Positions 32,852 through 41,475 of a stretch of 64,000 nt of DNA are shown piece by piece. This DNA comes from EB88 sp965199135. Lineage in GTDB: Bacteria > Acidobacteriota > Terriglobia > Terriglobales > Acidobacteriaceae. How positions within the stretch are numbered: the stretch's first letter is position 1; every line of letters begins with the position of its first letter. Below the pieces are notes generated by a model. It saw only the letters and a list, made by a program, of their open reading frames with translations. It was not told the origin of the DNA and ran no database searches. Made by a program: the position numbers and the translations under genes. The stretch covers positions 2,046,001-2,110,000 of the forward strand of contig OZ240685.1 of NCBI GenBank assembly GCA_965199135.1, in the 5' to 3' direction.

Positions 32852-35107
32852 TTACTTGAGCCGTGCGCCAATCTCGACGTGATCGAGAAAGCCGGCGAGC
32901 GAGGGTTTGCCGTGTTCGCCGAGCGAGGCGGCGACCACCATGCCGTTCGACTCGAAGCCGCGCAGCTTGCGGGGCGCGAGATTCGCGACGATCACGACCT
33001 TGCGGCCGATCAGCGACTCGGGCGCGTAGGTTTCAGCGATGCCGGCCAGGATCTGGCGACGCTCGTAGCCGAGATCGACCTCCAGGCGCAGGAGCTTGTC
33101 GGCCTTCGGCACACGCTCGGCAACAACAATCTGCGCCACGCGCAGCTCCACCTTGAGGAAGTCGTCGATCGTGATCTGCGGCACAGCCTCCGGGCGTTCT
33201 GGGCCGTCCTGTGACGCAGCCGGTACCTCGACGGTCTGGATCTCGACGGGCATGGGCGTGGTGATCATGCCGGCGAGTGCGGCATCTTCCATGGCAAGGA
33301 GACCGGGCTCGTAGACGCCAAGCGGCATGGGCTGCCGGGGAGCGCCCGCGGGCAGTGGCACGTCGGGTGGAGTCGAGAGCGTGCCGGCTGGCGTGAGCGC
33401 TGGCGACGGCACCGCGGTGGCGTGGGTCGCGACCGCGGGGTCCGACGGCTGCGTGGCGGCGTTCGGGGTGGTCGGTGTGTTCCTGCTGTTTTCAAGTTCC
33501 ATGGCTTGCATCCTTTCGGCAGCGTCTTTCTCTGCGCGAGGGAAAAGGTGGCTGAGAGGTCCGAGCTGCGTACCTGGCTCCAGGCCGCCCCAGCCCAGCT
33601 TCGAGAGATCTGCTGTATCGATGTTGCCCTGTCCAAGCTGTCTCCAAACCTTCGCAGCGGCGTCCGGCAAGATCGGATAGACCAGAGCAGTGATGATACG
33701 AATGGCTTCAGCTGCCTCATAGAGGATTTGGGCTCTGAACTTTTCCTGCAAATCTGGGGCTATGTCGGGGTCCCTCTTCCAAGGTTTTGCCGTATTTAGC
33801 TTCATATCTACTATGCCCATCAGGACCCAGATAAGTTCTAGTGCCGCAGCGAAGCGGAGTGACTCGAAATCCTTCCCGACCTTCGTTATCACGTCGATAG
33901 CAGTCCCAGCTATGGTGACGAGATTGCCTTCGCTGCTTTCATTAACAGCACTCATTTGCGGATCTGCCTCGATACTGTCCGGTGGCTCGGGGACTTTCCC
34001 TTCGTAATAGCTGTGAATCATGGAGAGGGTTCGACTCACTACGTTTCCATAACCATTCACCAAATCCGAGGTGTACCGCTGTACCAGCGCGTCGAAGGAG
34101 AACGAACCATCCTGGCCGAAGCGAATCTCGCGCAGCAGGAAGTAGCGCAGCGCGTCGGCGCCCAGCACCGCAAGGATCGTCTCCGCGCGCACGATATTCC
34201 CGCGCGACTTCGACATCTTCGATTGCTCAAACAGGAGCCATCCGTGTGCGACCACGGCTTTCGGCAGCGGCAGCCCGGCGGCGAGCAGAAACGCAGGCCA
34301 GTACACGCAATGAAAGCGCGAGATTTCCTTGCCGATAATGTGCAGCTGCGCAGGCCAGAACTTCTGGAAGAGGCTCTCATCGTCGGACCCGTAGCCGAGC
34401 GCGGTAATGTAGTTCGCGAGCGCATCGAGCCAGACATAGATCACATGCGATTCGTCGCCCGGAACCGGGATGCCCCACCGGAAGCTGGTACGCGAGACCG
34501 ACAGATCGCGCAGGCCGCCGCGCACAAACGCGAGCACCTCGTTGCGGCGCGTTTCCGGCTGGATGAAGTCGGGCTGATCGCGATAGAGCTCGAGCAGGCG
34601 GTTCTCAAAGGCTGACAGCTTGAAGAAGTAATTCTCCTCGCTCACCGTCTCGGTCGTGCGTCCGCAATCGGGGCAGGGCGCGCCAGGGCCTGCCTCGACA
34701 TAGAGCTCGTCCCACACGCAGTACTGGCCGGTGTAGGTGCCCTTGTAGAGAAAGCCGCGCTCCCGCAGCACCGTCCACAGCTTGCGCACGCCACGCTTGT
34801 GGCGCTCCTCGGTGGTGCGGATGTAGTCGTCGTAGGAGAGCCCCATCTGGTCCCACAGCCCACGAAACTCTGCCGACACCTGGTCGGTAAACTCCTGCGG
34901 CGCGGTGCCGGCCTTTTCGGCCGAGCGCTCGATCTTCTGCCCATGCTCATCGGTGCCGGTGAGGAACCAGACCTCCTGGCCGAGCGAGCGGCGGCGGCGT
35001 GCGATCGCGTCCGTGACCACGGTGGTATAGGTGTGGCCGATATGCGGCCGCGCGTTCACGTAGTAAATCGGTGTCGTGAGGAAGAATGGTTGGGTCAGCT
35101 CAGGCAT
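32852..35107 (-). CDS. metG: Methionyl-tRNA synthetase with C-terminal tRNA-binding domain
   Basis: The enzyme has 751 residues. The class I motifs are PHIGHTY near residue 20 and KMSKSRGN near residue 305, with a zinc knuckle (CPDCGRTTET) in the connective peptide. The C-terminus (about 650-751) is an EMAP-like tRNA-binding OB fold (FLKVELRVAQIV...LAPRKLRGFESNGM). The two parts are joined by about 110 residues rich in Pro, Ala and Thr. Bases about 33640-34090, the end of the catalytic part and the anticodon helices, have a lower G+C and many codons rare in the rest of the window, suggesting a recombined segment. The start at 35107 fits the family N-terminus. Confidence 0.95.
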   Translation of the reverse strand: MPELTQPFFLTTPIYYVNARPHIGHTYTTVVTDAIARRRRSLGQEVWFLTGTDEHGQKIERSAEKAGTAPQEFTDQVSAEFRGLWDQMGLSYDDYIRTTEERHKRGVRKLWTVLRERGFLYKGTYTGQYCVWDELYVEAGPGAPCPDCGRTTETVSEENYFFKLSAFENRLLELYRDQPDFIQPETRRNEVLAFVRGGLRDLSVSRTSFRWGIPVPGDESHVIYVWLDALANYITALGYGSDDESLFQKFWPAQLHIIGKEISRFHCVYWPAFLLAAGLPLPKAVVAHGWLLFEQSKMSKSRGNIVRAETILAVLGADALRYFLLREIRFGQDGSFSFDALVQRYTSDLVNGYGNVVSRTLSMIHSYYEGKVPEPPDSIEADPQMSAVNESSEGNLVTIAGTAIDVITKVGKDFESLRFAAALELIWVLMGIVDMKLNTAKPWKRDPDIAPDLQEKFRAQILYEAAEAIRIITALVYPILPDAAAKVWRQLGQGNIDTADLSKLGWGGLEPGTQLGPLSHLFPRAEKDAAERMQAMELENSRNTPTTPNAATQPSDPAVATHATAVPSPALTPAGTLSTPPDVPLPAGAPRQPMPLGVYEPGLLAMEDAALAGMITTPMPVEIQTVEVPAASQDGPERPEAVPQITIDDFLKVELRVAQIVVAERVPKADKLLRLEVDLGYERRQILAGIAETYAPESLIGRKVVIVANLAPRKLRGFESNGMVVAASLGEHGKPSLAGFLDHVEIGARLK

Positions 35108-35275
35108 GATCGGTCGGCGCTGCTCCGGGGAGAGGGCGCCAACCTTCATCTTAGGGGTGGGGTAAGGGAGCGTCAAACCACCAGCCAGCAAGCCCGCTGC
35201 TACACTGAAGCGCAACGGAACGCCGCCAAGCACCCCGAAACGGGTCGCAACCCCAGCAGAAACGCAGGAACAGCC

Positions 35276-37273
35276 GTGTATCTTTCCGGACAGAAATGGC
35301 TTGCCGGTGCGCTTCGCAGCGCCCTCAAGCAGCTCTACAACCTCGACCACTCCAGCTTCGCCATCGAGCAGCCGCCCGATCTCCGCTTCGGCGAGTACGC
35401 GCTACCGGTCGCCTTTGAGCTTGCACGCACGCTGCGCAAGGCGCCCCGCAAGATCGCGGAAGAGATCGTTGCGGCACTCGGCACCGTCGAAGGCTTCGCC
35501 GGCCTCGAGGTTGCGGGCGCAGGCTACATCAATGCGCGCCTCGATCGCGCTGCTGCAGTCCGCGCCCTCGTCACAAACAAGTCTGTCGAGAACGAGCCGG
35601 ACGCCGCCGAGCGCGACCGGCAGCACGCGCTCGTTGAGCACACGTCGATCAACCCCAACAAGGCCGCGCATGTCGGGCACCTGCGCAACGCGATCCTCGG
35701 CGACACGTTTGTGCGCCTCCTGCGCGCGACCGGCGACGAAGTCTCCGTGCAGAACTACATCGACAACACCGGCGTGCAGGTTGCGGATATTGTCGTCGGC
35801 CTCGAGCACCTGCTCGGCCTCTCGCTCGCCGATGTAGAGGGCTGGATCGCGGGACTTGGGGAACGCATCGACTACGCCTGCTGGGACCTCTACGCGCGCA
35901 CGTCGCAGTGGTACACCGCGGGCACTCCGGAAGAAAATGCCGCGCGCAAGCAGTTGCGTCTCGACACGCTGCACCGGCTCGAAGAAGGCAATAACCAGAC
36001 CGCGGAGATCGCCGAGCGTGTCGCGACGCTGATCGTGCGGCGCCATCTGGAGACGATGCTCCGCCTCGGCATCACCTACGACCTCCTGCCACGCGAGAGC
36101 GAGATCCTGCGCCTGCACTTCTGGGACGCGGCCTTTGCGCAGCTGAAGGAAACCGGGGTCCTGCGTCTCGAGACGGAAGGCAAGAATAACGGCTGCTGGA
36201 TCATGAAGCGCGCGGGCACTCCCGGCGTGAACGAAGGCGCGGACGAAGGTCCGGATGAAGAAGCCAAGGTCATCGTGCGCTCGAACGGAACGGTGACGTA
36301 TGTCGGCAAGGACATTGCCTACCACCTCTGGAAGTTCGGGCTGCTTGGCCGCGACTTCGGCTACAAGCCGTTCTTTGCCTACCCCGACCACACCTGCTGG
36401 ATCACTGCGGTCGAGGGCGATCCCGTGCACCCGGGCTTTGGCGGGGCCGACGCGATCTACAACGTCATCGACGCGCGCCAGAGCGATCCGCAGAGCAATG
36501 TCATCGAGGCGCTGCGCGGCATGGGCTACGAAGAGCAGGCGGCGCGCTACACCCACTTCTCCTACGAGATGGTGGCGCTCACCCCGCGCTGCGCGCTGGA
36601 GCTCGGCTACGACGTTGCGGAAGCGGATCGCACCCGCGCTTACATCGAGGTTTCCGGTCGCAAGGGCTTCGGCGTGAAAGCCGACGACCTGATCGACCGG
36701 CTGTTCACCGCGGCGCATGCCGAGGTCGCGGGCCGCAATGCCGAACTCGCACCCGAAGCCCAGCAGCGGACCGCCGAGCAGATCGCCGTGGGCGCGCTGC
36801 GCTACTTCATGCTCAAGTTCACGCGCAACACCGTGATCGCCTTCGACTTCAGGGACGCGCTTTCATTCGAAGGCGAAACCGGGCCCTATCTGCAGTACGC
36901 GGTCGTGCGGACCCGCTCGATCTTCCGCAAGGCCGGGCTCTCGACAGCAGAGGTGCTCGCGAGCGCAGCCAGCCTCGATCTTGGCATGCACCTCGATGGC
37001 GAAGCCGGCGACAGTATCTGGCAGGTGTGGCTGCGCGCTGCAAAGACCGGGCTGGTCCTCGAGCAGTGCCGGGAGACCGCCGAACCCGCACACCTGGCGC
37101 GCCACTGCTTTCAGCTCGCGCAGGACTTCTCTGCCTTCTATCGCAAGCACCACATCCTCACCGAACAGGACACCACGCGGAAGACACTGCTGCTTGCCAC
37201 GGCAGCGATCGCCGAGCGTGCGCTGGTTGCATCGCTCAATGTCCTCGGTATCGAAGTGCCAGAGGTGATGTAA
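35276..37273 (+). CDS. argS: Arginyl-tRNA synthetase
   Basis: A class I synthetase of 665 residues. The HIGH motif appears as HVGHLRNAILGDTFVRL near residue 137, after NPNKAAHVGH. The N-terminal Add1 domain (PDLRFGEYALPVAFELA) and the C-terminal DALR domain (YAVVRTRSIFRKAGL ... HHILTEQD) are complete. The start GTG 35276 has AGGA seven bases upstream and fits the family N-terminus. An insertion rich in Glu/Asp (NEGADEGPDEEAK) lies near residue 322. It is divergent from metG across 168 bases. A perfect 15-bp terminator follows. Confidence 0.96.
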   Translation: MYLSGQKWLAGALRSALKQLYNLDHSSFAIEQPPDLRFGEYALPVAFELARTLRKAPRKIAEEIVAALGTVEGFAGLEVAGAGYINARLDRAAAVRALVTNKSVENEPDAAERDRQHALVEHTSINPNKAAHVGHLRNAILGDTFVRLLRATGDEVSVQNYIDNTGVQVADIVVGLEHLLGLSLADVEGWIAGLGERIDYACWDLYARTSQWYTAGTPEENAARKQLRLDTLHRLEEGNNQTAEIAERVATLIVRRHLETMLRLGITYDLLPRESEILRLHFWDAAFAQLKETGVLRLETEGKNNGCWIMKRAGTPGVNEGADEGPDEEAKVIVRSNGTVTYVGKDIAYHLWKFGLLGRDFGYKPFFAYPDHTCWITAVEGDPVHPGFGGADAIYNVIDARQSDPQSNVIEALRGMGYEEQAARYTHFSYEMVALTPRCALELGYDVAEADRTRAYIEVSGRKGFGVKADDLIDRLFTAAHAEVAGRNAELAPEAQQRTAEQIAVGALRYFMLKFTRNTVIAFDFRDALSFEGETGPYLQYAVVRTRSIFRKAGLSTAEVLASAASLDLGMHLDGEAGDSIWQVWLRAAKTGLVLEQCRETAEPAHLARHCFQLAQDFSAFYRKHHILTEQDTTRKTLLLATAAIAERALVASLNVLGIEVPEVM

Positions 37274-37316
37274 GTGCCCGGCGCGGGAGGCCGCTTCTCG
37301 GGAGGAGTACTCGTGC

Positions 37317-37352
37317 GAGAGGCAGGACAGGATAGTCCCTGTCCTGCCTCTC
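37317..37352. terminator. Bidirectional hairpin between argS and pstS
   Basis: A perfect 15-bp inverted repeat (37317-37331 GAGAGGCAGGACAGG and 37338-37352) with a 6-base loop sits between two convergent genes and should end both transcripts. Confidence 0.85.
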
Positions 37353-37401
37353 ACGGTACACACCCCACGAAGTGGGCGCTTCCCGCGCAAGGATGTTCGC
37401 C

Positions 37402-38478
37402 CTACTGGATCGGCTGACCTGCCGCGGTCAGGGTTTTGATCTGCGTTTCGTCATACTGCTTCACCGCATCGGGGAGCGGCGCGTAGTTCAGGGCGCCGGC
37501 AGCCTGCTGGCCATCGTTGATGACGTACTCAACAAAGCTCTTCAGTGCGGTGCGCTTTGCCTTGTCCGGGCCATCCTTGGGGATGATCAAGAAGGTCAGG
37601 CCCGAGATCGGGTAGGCATCGCTGGCTGAGGCAGGCGGGTTCACGATCGAGTGGCGCGGGTCGGCCGCCAGCTGCGTGGCGAACGCGGAGATGGCAGCTG
37701 TGGTTCCGGCAGCAGTGGGCGAGACGTAGGAGCCGGCTGCGTTCTTGACCTTTACCTCAGGCAGCTTGTTCTGCTCGGCATAGGTCAGCTCCACATAGCC
37801 AATGGCACCCGGCGACTGGCGCAGTTGGCCGGTCACGCCTTCGCTGCCCTTGCCGCCGAGACCGAGAGGCCAGCTGACCGACTTGCCTGCGCCTACCTTG
37901 CTCTTCCATTCCGGGCTGATCGCCGAGAGATAGTCCGTGAAAATCGCAGTGGTGCCGCTGCCGTCAGCGCGATGGATCACGACCACGGGCGTGTTGGGCA
38001 TCGTGGAGCCTGGATTGTCCTTGGCGATACGCGGATCGTTCCACTTCTTGATGGTGCCAAGAAACATGCCGGCCAGCGTCTCCGGTGAGAGCTGGACGGT
38101 GCTCGCGAAGCCGGGCAGGTTGTAGGTCAGGCAGACCGGGCCCGCAGTCTCCGGGATCTGGATCACCGGCTGCATGCCAGAGAGCTGGCCATCGGGCAGC
38201 GCTGCATCGGATGCGCCGAAGTCGACCGTCTTGTTTTTGACCTGCTCGATGCCGCCGCCCGAACCGATCGACTGGTAGTTGATCTGGGTGTTGCTATGCG
38301 ACTGCTGGTAGTTCTGAATCCAGCGGGTCATGACGGGGTAGACAAACGTGCTACCCGCACCCGACAACATGACGTTGCCCCCACCCGAACCGGAACCGGA
38401 ATTGCAGGCCGCCAGGCCGCCGCACAGGAGAGCTGCTCCTGCAATTGCGAACACGCGCTGAGAAAAGAATGACGCCAC
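37402..38478 (-). CDS. pstS: Phosphate ABC transporter substrate-binding lipoprotein PstS
   Basis: The product has 358 residues. A lipoprotein signal (AIAGAALLCGGLAAC, lipobox LAAC) is followed by a Gly/Ser linker and the PBP fold. Phosphate-binding blocks are recognisable: LSGAGSTFVYPVMTRWI, SIGSGGGIEQV, VDFGASDAAL and HRADGSGTTAIFTDYLS. It captures phosphate for the PstCAB transporter. No pstC, pstA or pstB lies within the window, and the gene is convergent with argS, so this PstS is separated from its membrane complex. An MgtC-like gene lies 83 bases upstream on the same strand. Confidence 0.93.
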   Translation of the reverse strand: MASFFSQRVFAIAGAALLCGGLAACNSGSGSGGGNVMLSGAGSTFVYPVMTRWIQNYQQSHSNTQINYQSIGSGGGIEQVKNKTVDFGASDAALPDGQLSGMQPVIQIPETAGPVCLTYNLPGFASTVQLSPETLAGMFLGTIKKWNDPRIAKDNPGSTMPNTPVVVIHRADGSGTTAIFTDYLSAISPEWKSKVGAGKSVSWPLGLGGKGSEGVTGQLRQSPGAIGYVELTYAEQNKLPEVKVKNAAGSYVSPTAAGTTAAISAFATQLAADPRHSIVNPPASASDAYPISGLTFLIIPKDGPDKAKRTALKSFVEYVINDGQQAAGALNYAPLPDAVKQYDETQIKTLTAAGQPIQ

Positions 38479-38561
38479 GTTGGTTCCTCCAAAAAGCTCT
38501 GAAGTTGAAGTGGATGCAGGGCGTCGCCTCTTTCAGGCGCCGGCAGCCCGATATTTACCGA

Positions 38562-39062
38562 TCATTCACCTTCTGGCTGGATCTCGCGCTCCTCATGCCG
38601 GAACACGCGCTTGGGCAGCCGGCGCAGGATGTAGGGAAAGGCGAACATCACGACGAAGTGGGCGGCGGTCGCCGCGACAGCAAGAATCGGCAGCCCGGCA
38701 CCGCAGGCCATGCCGACCGCAGCCGTCAGCCAGACCGTCGCAGCAGTGGTGAGACCACGGACCGAGTCGCCCCGCGTGAAGATGATGCCGGCGCCGATAA
38801 AGCCGATCCCCGAGACGATCTGCGCCGCGACGCGCGAGGGGTCGAGGACCACAACGTCCGGACGCAGAACGTCGGTAAAGCCATACTTCGAGACGAGCAG
38901 GAACAGAGCCGAGGACAGTCCCACGACGGTGTAGGTGCGCAGACCGGCACTCTTCTGCCGCAGCTCGCGCTCCAGGCCGATCAGTGCTGACAGAAAAAAT
39001 GCACTTCCCAACTCGCCCAGCTGGAGCCATCCCTGGCCACTTGGTTCCCCGAAGCCGTGCAT
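38562..39062 (-). CDS. MgtC/SapB family membrane protein
   Basis: The product has 166 residues with four to five helices. Blocks of the MgtC family are present: ALIGLERELRQKSAGLRTYTVVGLSSALF near the start, VSGIGFIGAGIIFTRGDSVRGLTTAATVW in the middle, and VGMACGAGLPILAV. MgtC proteins are linked to magnesium, membrane potential and virulence control in other bacteria. The protein ends in a charged tail (RRLPKRVFRHEEREIQPEGE). The start at 39062 removes 25 residues of unrelated upstream sequence. Confidence 0.9.
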   Translation of the reverse strand: MHGFGEPSGQGWLQLGELGSAFFLSALIGLERELRQKSAGLRTYTVVGLSSALFLLVSKYGFTDVLRPDVVVLDPSRVAAQIVSGIGFIGAGIIFTRGDSVRGLTTAATVWLTAAVGMACGAGLPILAVAATAAHFVVMFAFPYILRRLPKRVFRHEEREIQPEGE

Positions 39063-39132
39063 ACGGACGCTCCTGCGTTCAGTAGGCCATAGAACGGGCC
39101 AGCATGAGAATACCGGGATTCCGGAGACAGCC

Positions 39133-39170
39133 GTCATCCTGTGCGAAGCGAAGCACCTGTGGTCCCCTGC
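39133..39170 (+). repeat. Dispersed repeat, copy 3
   Basis: GTCATCCTGTGCGAAGCGAA followed by GCACCTGTGGTCCCCTG matches the pattern shared with copies at 7656, 28995 and 46888. It lies in the gap between the MgtC gene (divergent) and the DJ-1/PfpI gene. Confidence 0.55.
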
Positions 39171-39260
39171 TCAGGACCGCGCAAGTGTCTTCTGGCCCGA
39201 GTGGCAACGCTGATTGATCGCTCCCCCTCTTACCGAGGAGACGTAGGAGGAACACAAGTC

Positions 39261-39800
39261 ATGGCACAGGAATTAGCAGGGAAGAGAGTCGCGATTCTCG
39301 CAACCGAGGGTTTTGAAGAGGTCGAGCTTACCGAGCCCAGGAAGGCGCTCGAAGCCGCCGGCGCGACCACGGAGGTCGTCTCCCTGGAGAGCGGAGAGAT
39401 CAAGGGCTGGAAGTTCACGGAGTGGGGCGACTCTGTCAAGGTAGACAAGACGGTCGACACCGCGGAGGTGTCGGATTACGACATGCTCCTCTTGCCCGGT
39501 GGCGTGCAGAACCCGGACAAGCTCCGCATGAACAACGACGCAGTGGAGTTTGCCGGAGATTTTCTGGATAGCGGCAAGCCGGTGGGCGCGATCTGCCATG
39601 CGTCCTGGACGCTGATCGAAGCCGACGTCGTCGAAGGACGCACCATGACCTCATGGCCCTCGCTCCAGACGGATCTCGAGAACGCCGGGGCGGAGTGGGT
39701 CGATGAGGAAGTGCAGGTCGACGGCAATCTCATCACCAGCCGCAAGCCGGATGACATCCCGGCTTTCAACAAGGCGCTGATCGCAGCACTCAGCAAGTAA
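39261..39800 (+). CDS. DJ-1/PfpI family protein (type 1 glutamine amidotransferase-like)
   Basis: The product has 179 residues. It has the DJ-1/PfpI core: RVAILATEGFEEVELTEPRKAL, the catalytic-type nucleophile Cys in GAICHASWTLIEA (about C114) and LLPGGVQNPDKLRM. Family members act as glyoxalases, deglycases or stress chaperones; protease activity is known only for a few. The ATG is preceded by TAGGAGG at ideal spacing. A good T-tailed terminator follows. Confidence 0.93.
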   Translation: MAQELAGKRVAILATEGFEEVELTEPRKALEAAGATTEVVSLESGEIKGWKFTEWGDSVKVDKTVDTAEVSDYDMLLLPGGVQNPDKLRMNNDAVEFAGDFLDSGKPVGAICHASWTLIEADVVEGRTMTSWPSLQTDLENAGAEWVDEEVQVDGNLITSRKPDDIPAFNKALIAALSK

Positions 39801-39819
39801 ACCGACGCTGGTTGCGGGG

Positions 39820-39858
39820 GGACGTGTTCTCGCTCTCGAGAACACGTCCTTTCTGTTT
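39820..39858 (+). terminator. Rho-independent terminator after the DJ-1/PfpI gene
   Basis: GGACGTGTTCTCG (39820-39832) pairs perfectly with CGAGAACACGTCC (39837-39849) around a 4-base loop, followed by TTTCTGTTT. It also lies at the 3' end of pepA (convergent). Confidence 0.85.
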
Positions 39859-41386
39859 AGGCGTACTGCTTGACCCACTCCACCAGGCTGCGCACCGCGA
39901 CTCCACTCGGCCCCTTCGAAGACCATGCCTTGGCGTCATCGAGCCAGGCCTGCCCGGCGATGTCGAGGTGCACCCAGGGAGTGTCCCCGGCAAACTCCTT
40001 GAGGAACATCGCTGCCGTGATCGCGCCGCCATAGCGTCCGCCGGTGTTCATCAGGTCAGCAATGTGCGAGCGGATCTGCTCCCGGTACTCCTCGCCCAGC
40101 GGCAGACGCCAGAAGCGCTCGCCACTCTGCTCCACGGCCTGCTCAAACTTCTGCCACGTGGCATCATCATTCGAGAAGCCGCCTGCATTGTGCACGCCGA
40201 GCGCGACCGAGACCGCGCCAGTCAGCGTCGCGGCGTCGATCAGGTGAGTTGCGCCAAGCTGCCTGGCATAGTGCAGGCCATCGGCGAGCACCAGGCGCCC
40301 CTCGGCATCCGTGTTGATCACCTCGATCGTGGTGCCGCTCATCGCGGTCAGCACGTCCCCTGGGCGGTAGGCCTTGCCCGAAGGCATATTCTCAGCCGAG
40401 CAGATCACGCTCAGGACCCTGACCCCTGGCTTCAGCAGCGCAATCGCCCGCATCGCGCCAAGCATCGCCGCGCCCCCGGCCATGTCGTACTTCATCTTCT
40501 CCATGCCATCTGCCGGCTTGATCGAGATACCGCCAGTGTCAAAGGTGATTGCCTTGCCGACCAGGCCCAGGGTCACACCGTCTGCTGCTTCGGCCGGCTC
40601 GTAGCGAATAACAATCAGCGCAGGGGGCTCTTCCGAGCCCTGGGTCACCCCGAGAAACGCGCCCATCTTCAGTTCCTTGAGCTTCTCGGTCGAGAAGACC
40701 TCGCACTGGAGACCGACTTCGTCGCACATGGCCTTTGCGCGCTCACCGAGCACGGTCGGTGACAGGACATTGCCGGGCTCGTTGATCAGCGAGCGGGCGA
40801 AATTCTGCGACTCCGCGATCACAACGCCTTCGCGAAAGCCTGCTTCGACCGCGGGCTGGTCGATCCGCTCGGAGGCGATCACGGTGAGCGAGGTCAGGCG
40901 CCCGTCCTTGCGGTCCGAGCGGTACGTGTCCGGGTCGAAGTCCGCGACGATCACGCCCTCGGCGATAGCGCGGGCAGCCACTTCGTCCTTTGCTTCAAGA
41001 AGTGTCTGCGGCAGCGCGATGACCAGGTCCTTCAGTCCACGCTGCTTCGCATAGCGGGCCGCCGCGCCGGCTGCCTTGCGCAGCGCCACGTGGCCCGGGC
41101 CCTTGCCGCTGCCGTCAAGGATCGCTTTCCCGAGGCCGACGAGCAGCATCCGCCTGGCCTGGAACTTCTCCGGCTTGTGAACAAGGAGGATTTCGTTGGG
41201 AGCGGACTTGAACTCACCGCTGGTGAGAACCTCACCGATCGACTCGTGCACGGTCTGGGCTTCGGTCAGGGGGAAGACCGCGGGCTTGGCATCGTTGGCG
41301 TCCTTGCTGGTCTGGTCGACCGTGAATAGTACAAGGAGGTCGGCAGGGGTCTGGGAGGCGAGGGCGAACCGCAATTCTGTCTTCAC
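39857..41386 (-). CDS. pepA: Leucyl aminopeptidase PepA (M17)
   Basis: A hexameric metallopeptidase of 509 residues that releases N-terminal amino acids. The two-zinc signature is present: GKAITFDTGGISIKP, then NTDAEGRLVLADGL with the M17 consensus NTDAEGRL. The C-terminal LPLGEEYREQIRSHIADLMNTG and AMFLKEFAGDTPWVHLDIAG are also standard. The N-terminal domain is about 170 residues. GTG 41386 is chosen because the family N-terminus begins there; AGGAG is only one base before it, so the start is not certain. Confidence 0.93.
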   Translation of the reverse strand: MKTELRFALASQTPADLLVLFTVDQTSKDANDAKPAVFPLTEAQTVHESIGEVLTSGEFKSAPNEILLVHKPEKFQARRMLLVGLGKAILDGSGKGPGHVALRKAAGAAARYAKQRGLKDLVIALPQTLLEAKDEVAARAIAEGVIVADFDPDTYRSDRKDGRLTSLTVIASERIDQPAVEAGFREGVVIAESQNFARSLINEPGNVLSPTVLGERAKAMCDEVGLQCEVFSTEKLKELKMGAFLGVTQGSEEPPALIVIRYEPAEAADGVTLGLVGKAITFDTGGISIKPADGMEKMKYDMAGGAAMLGAMRAIALLKPGVRVLSVICSAENMPSGKAYRPGDVLTAMSGTTIEVINTDAEGRLVLADGLHYARQLGATHLIDAATLTGAVSVALGVHNAGGFSNDDATWQKFEQAVEQSGERFWRLPLGEEYREQIRSHIADLMNTGGRYGGAITAAMFLKEFAGDTPWVHLDIAGQAWLDDAKAWSSKGPSGVAVRSLVEWVKQYA

Positions 41387-41475
41387 ACTCCTACGATACT
41401 GCGGGTGGGTGGAGGTTTGCCTGCGGAGTGTGTGAGGTCCGGAGGACCCGGGCCCCGCGCCGTGTGTGCGAGTGT

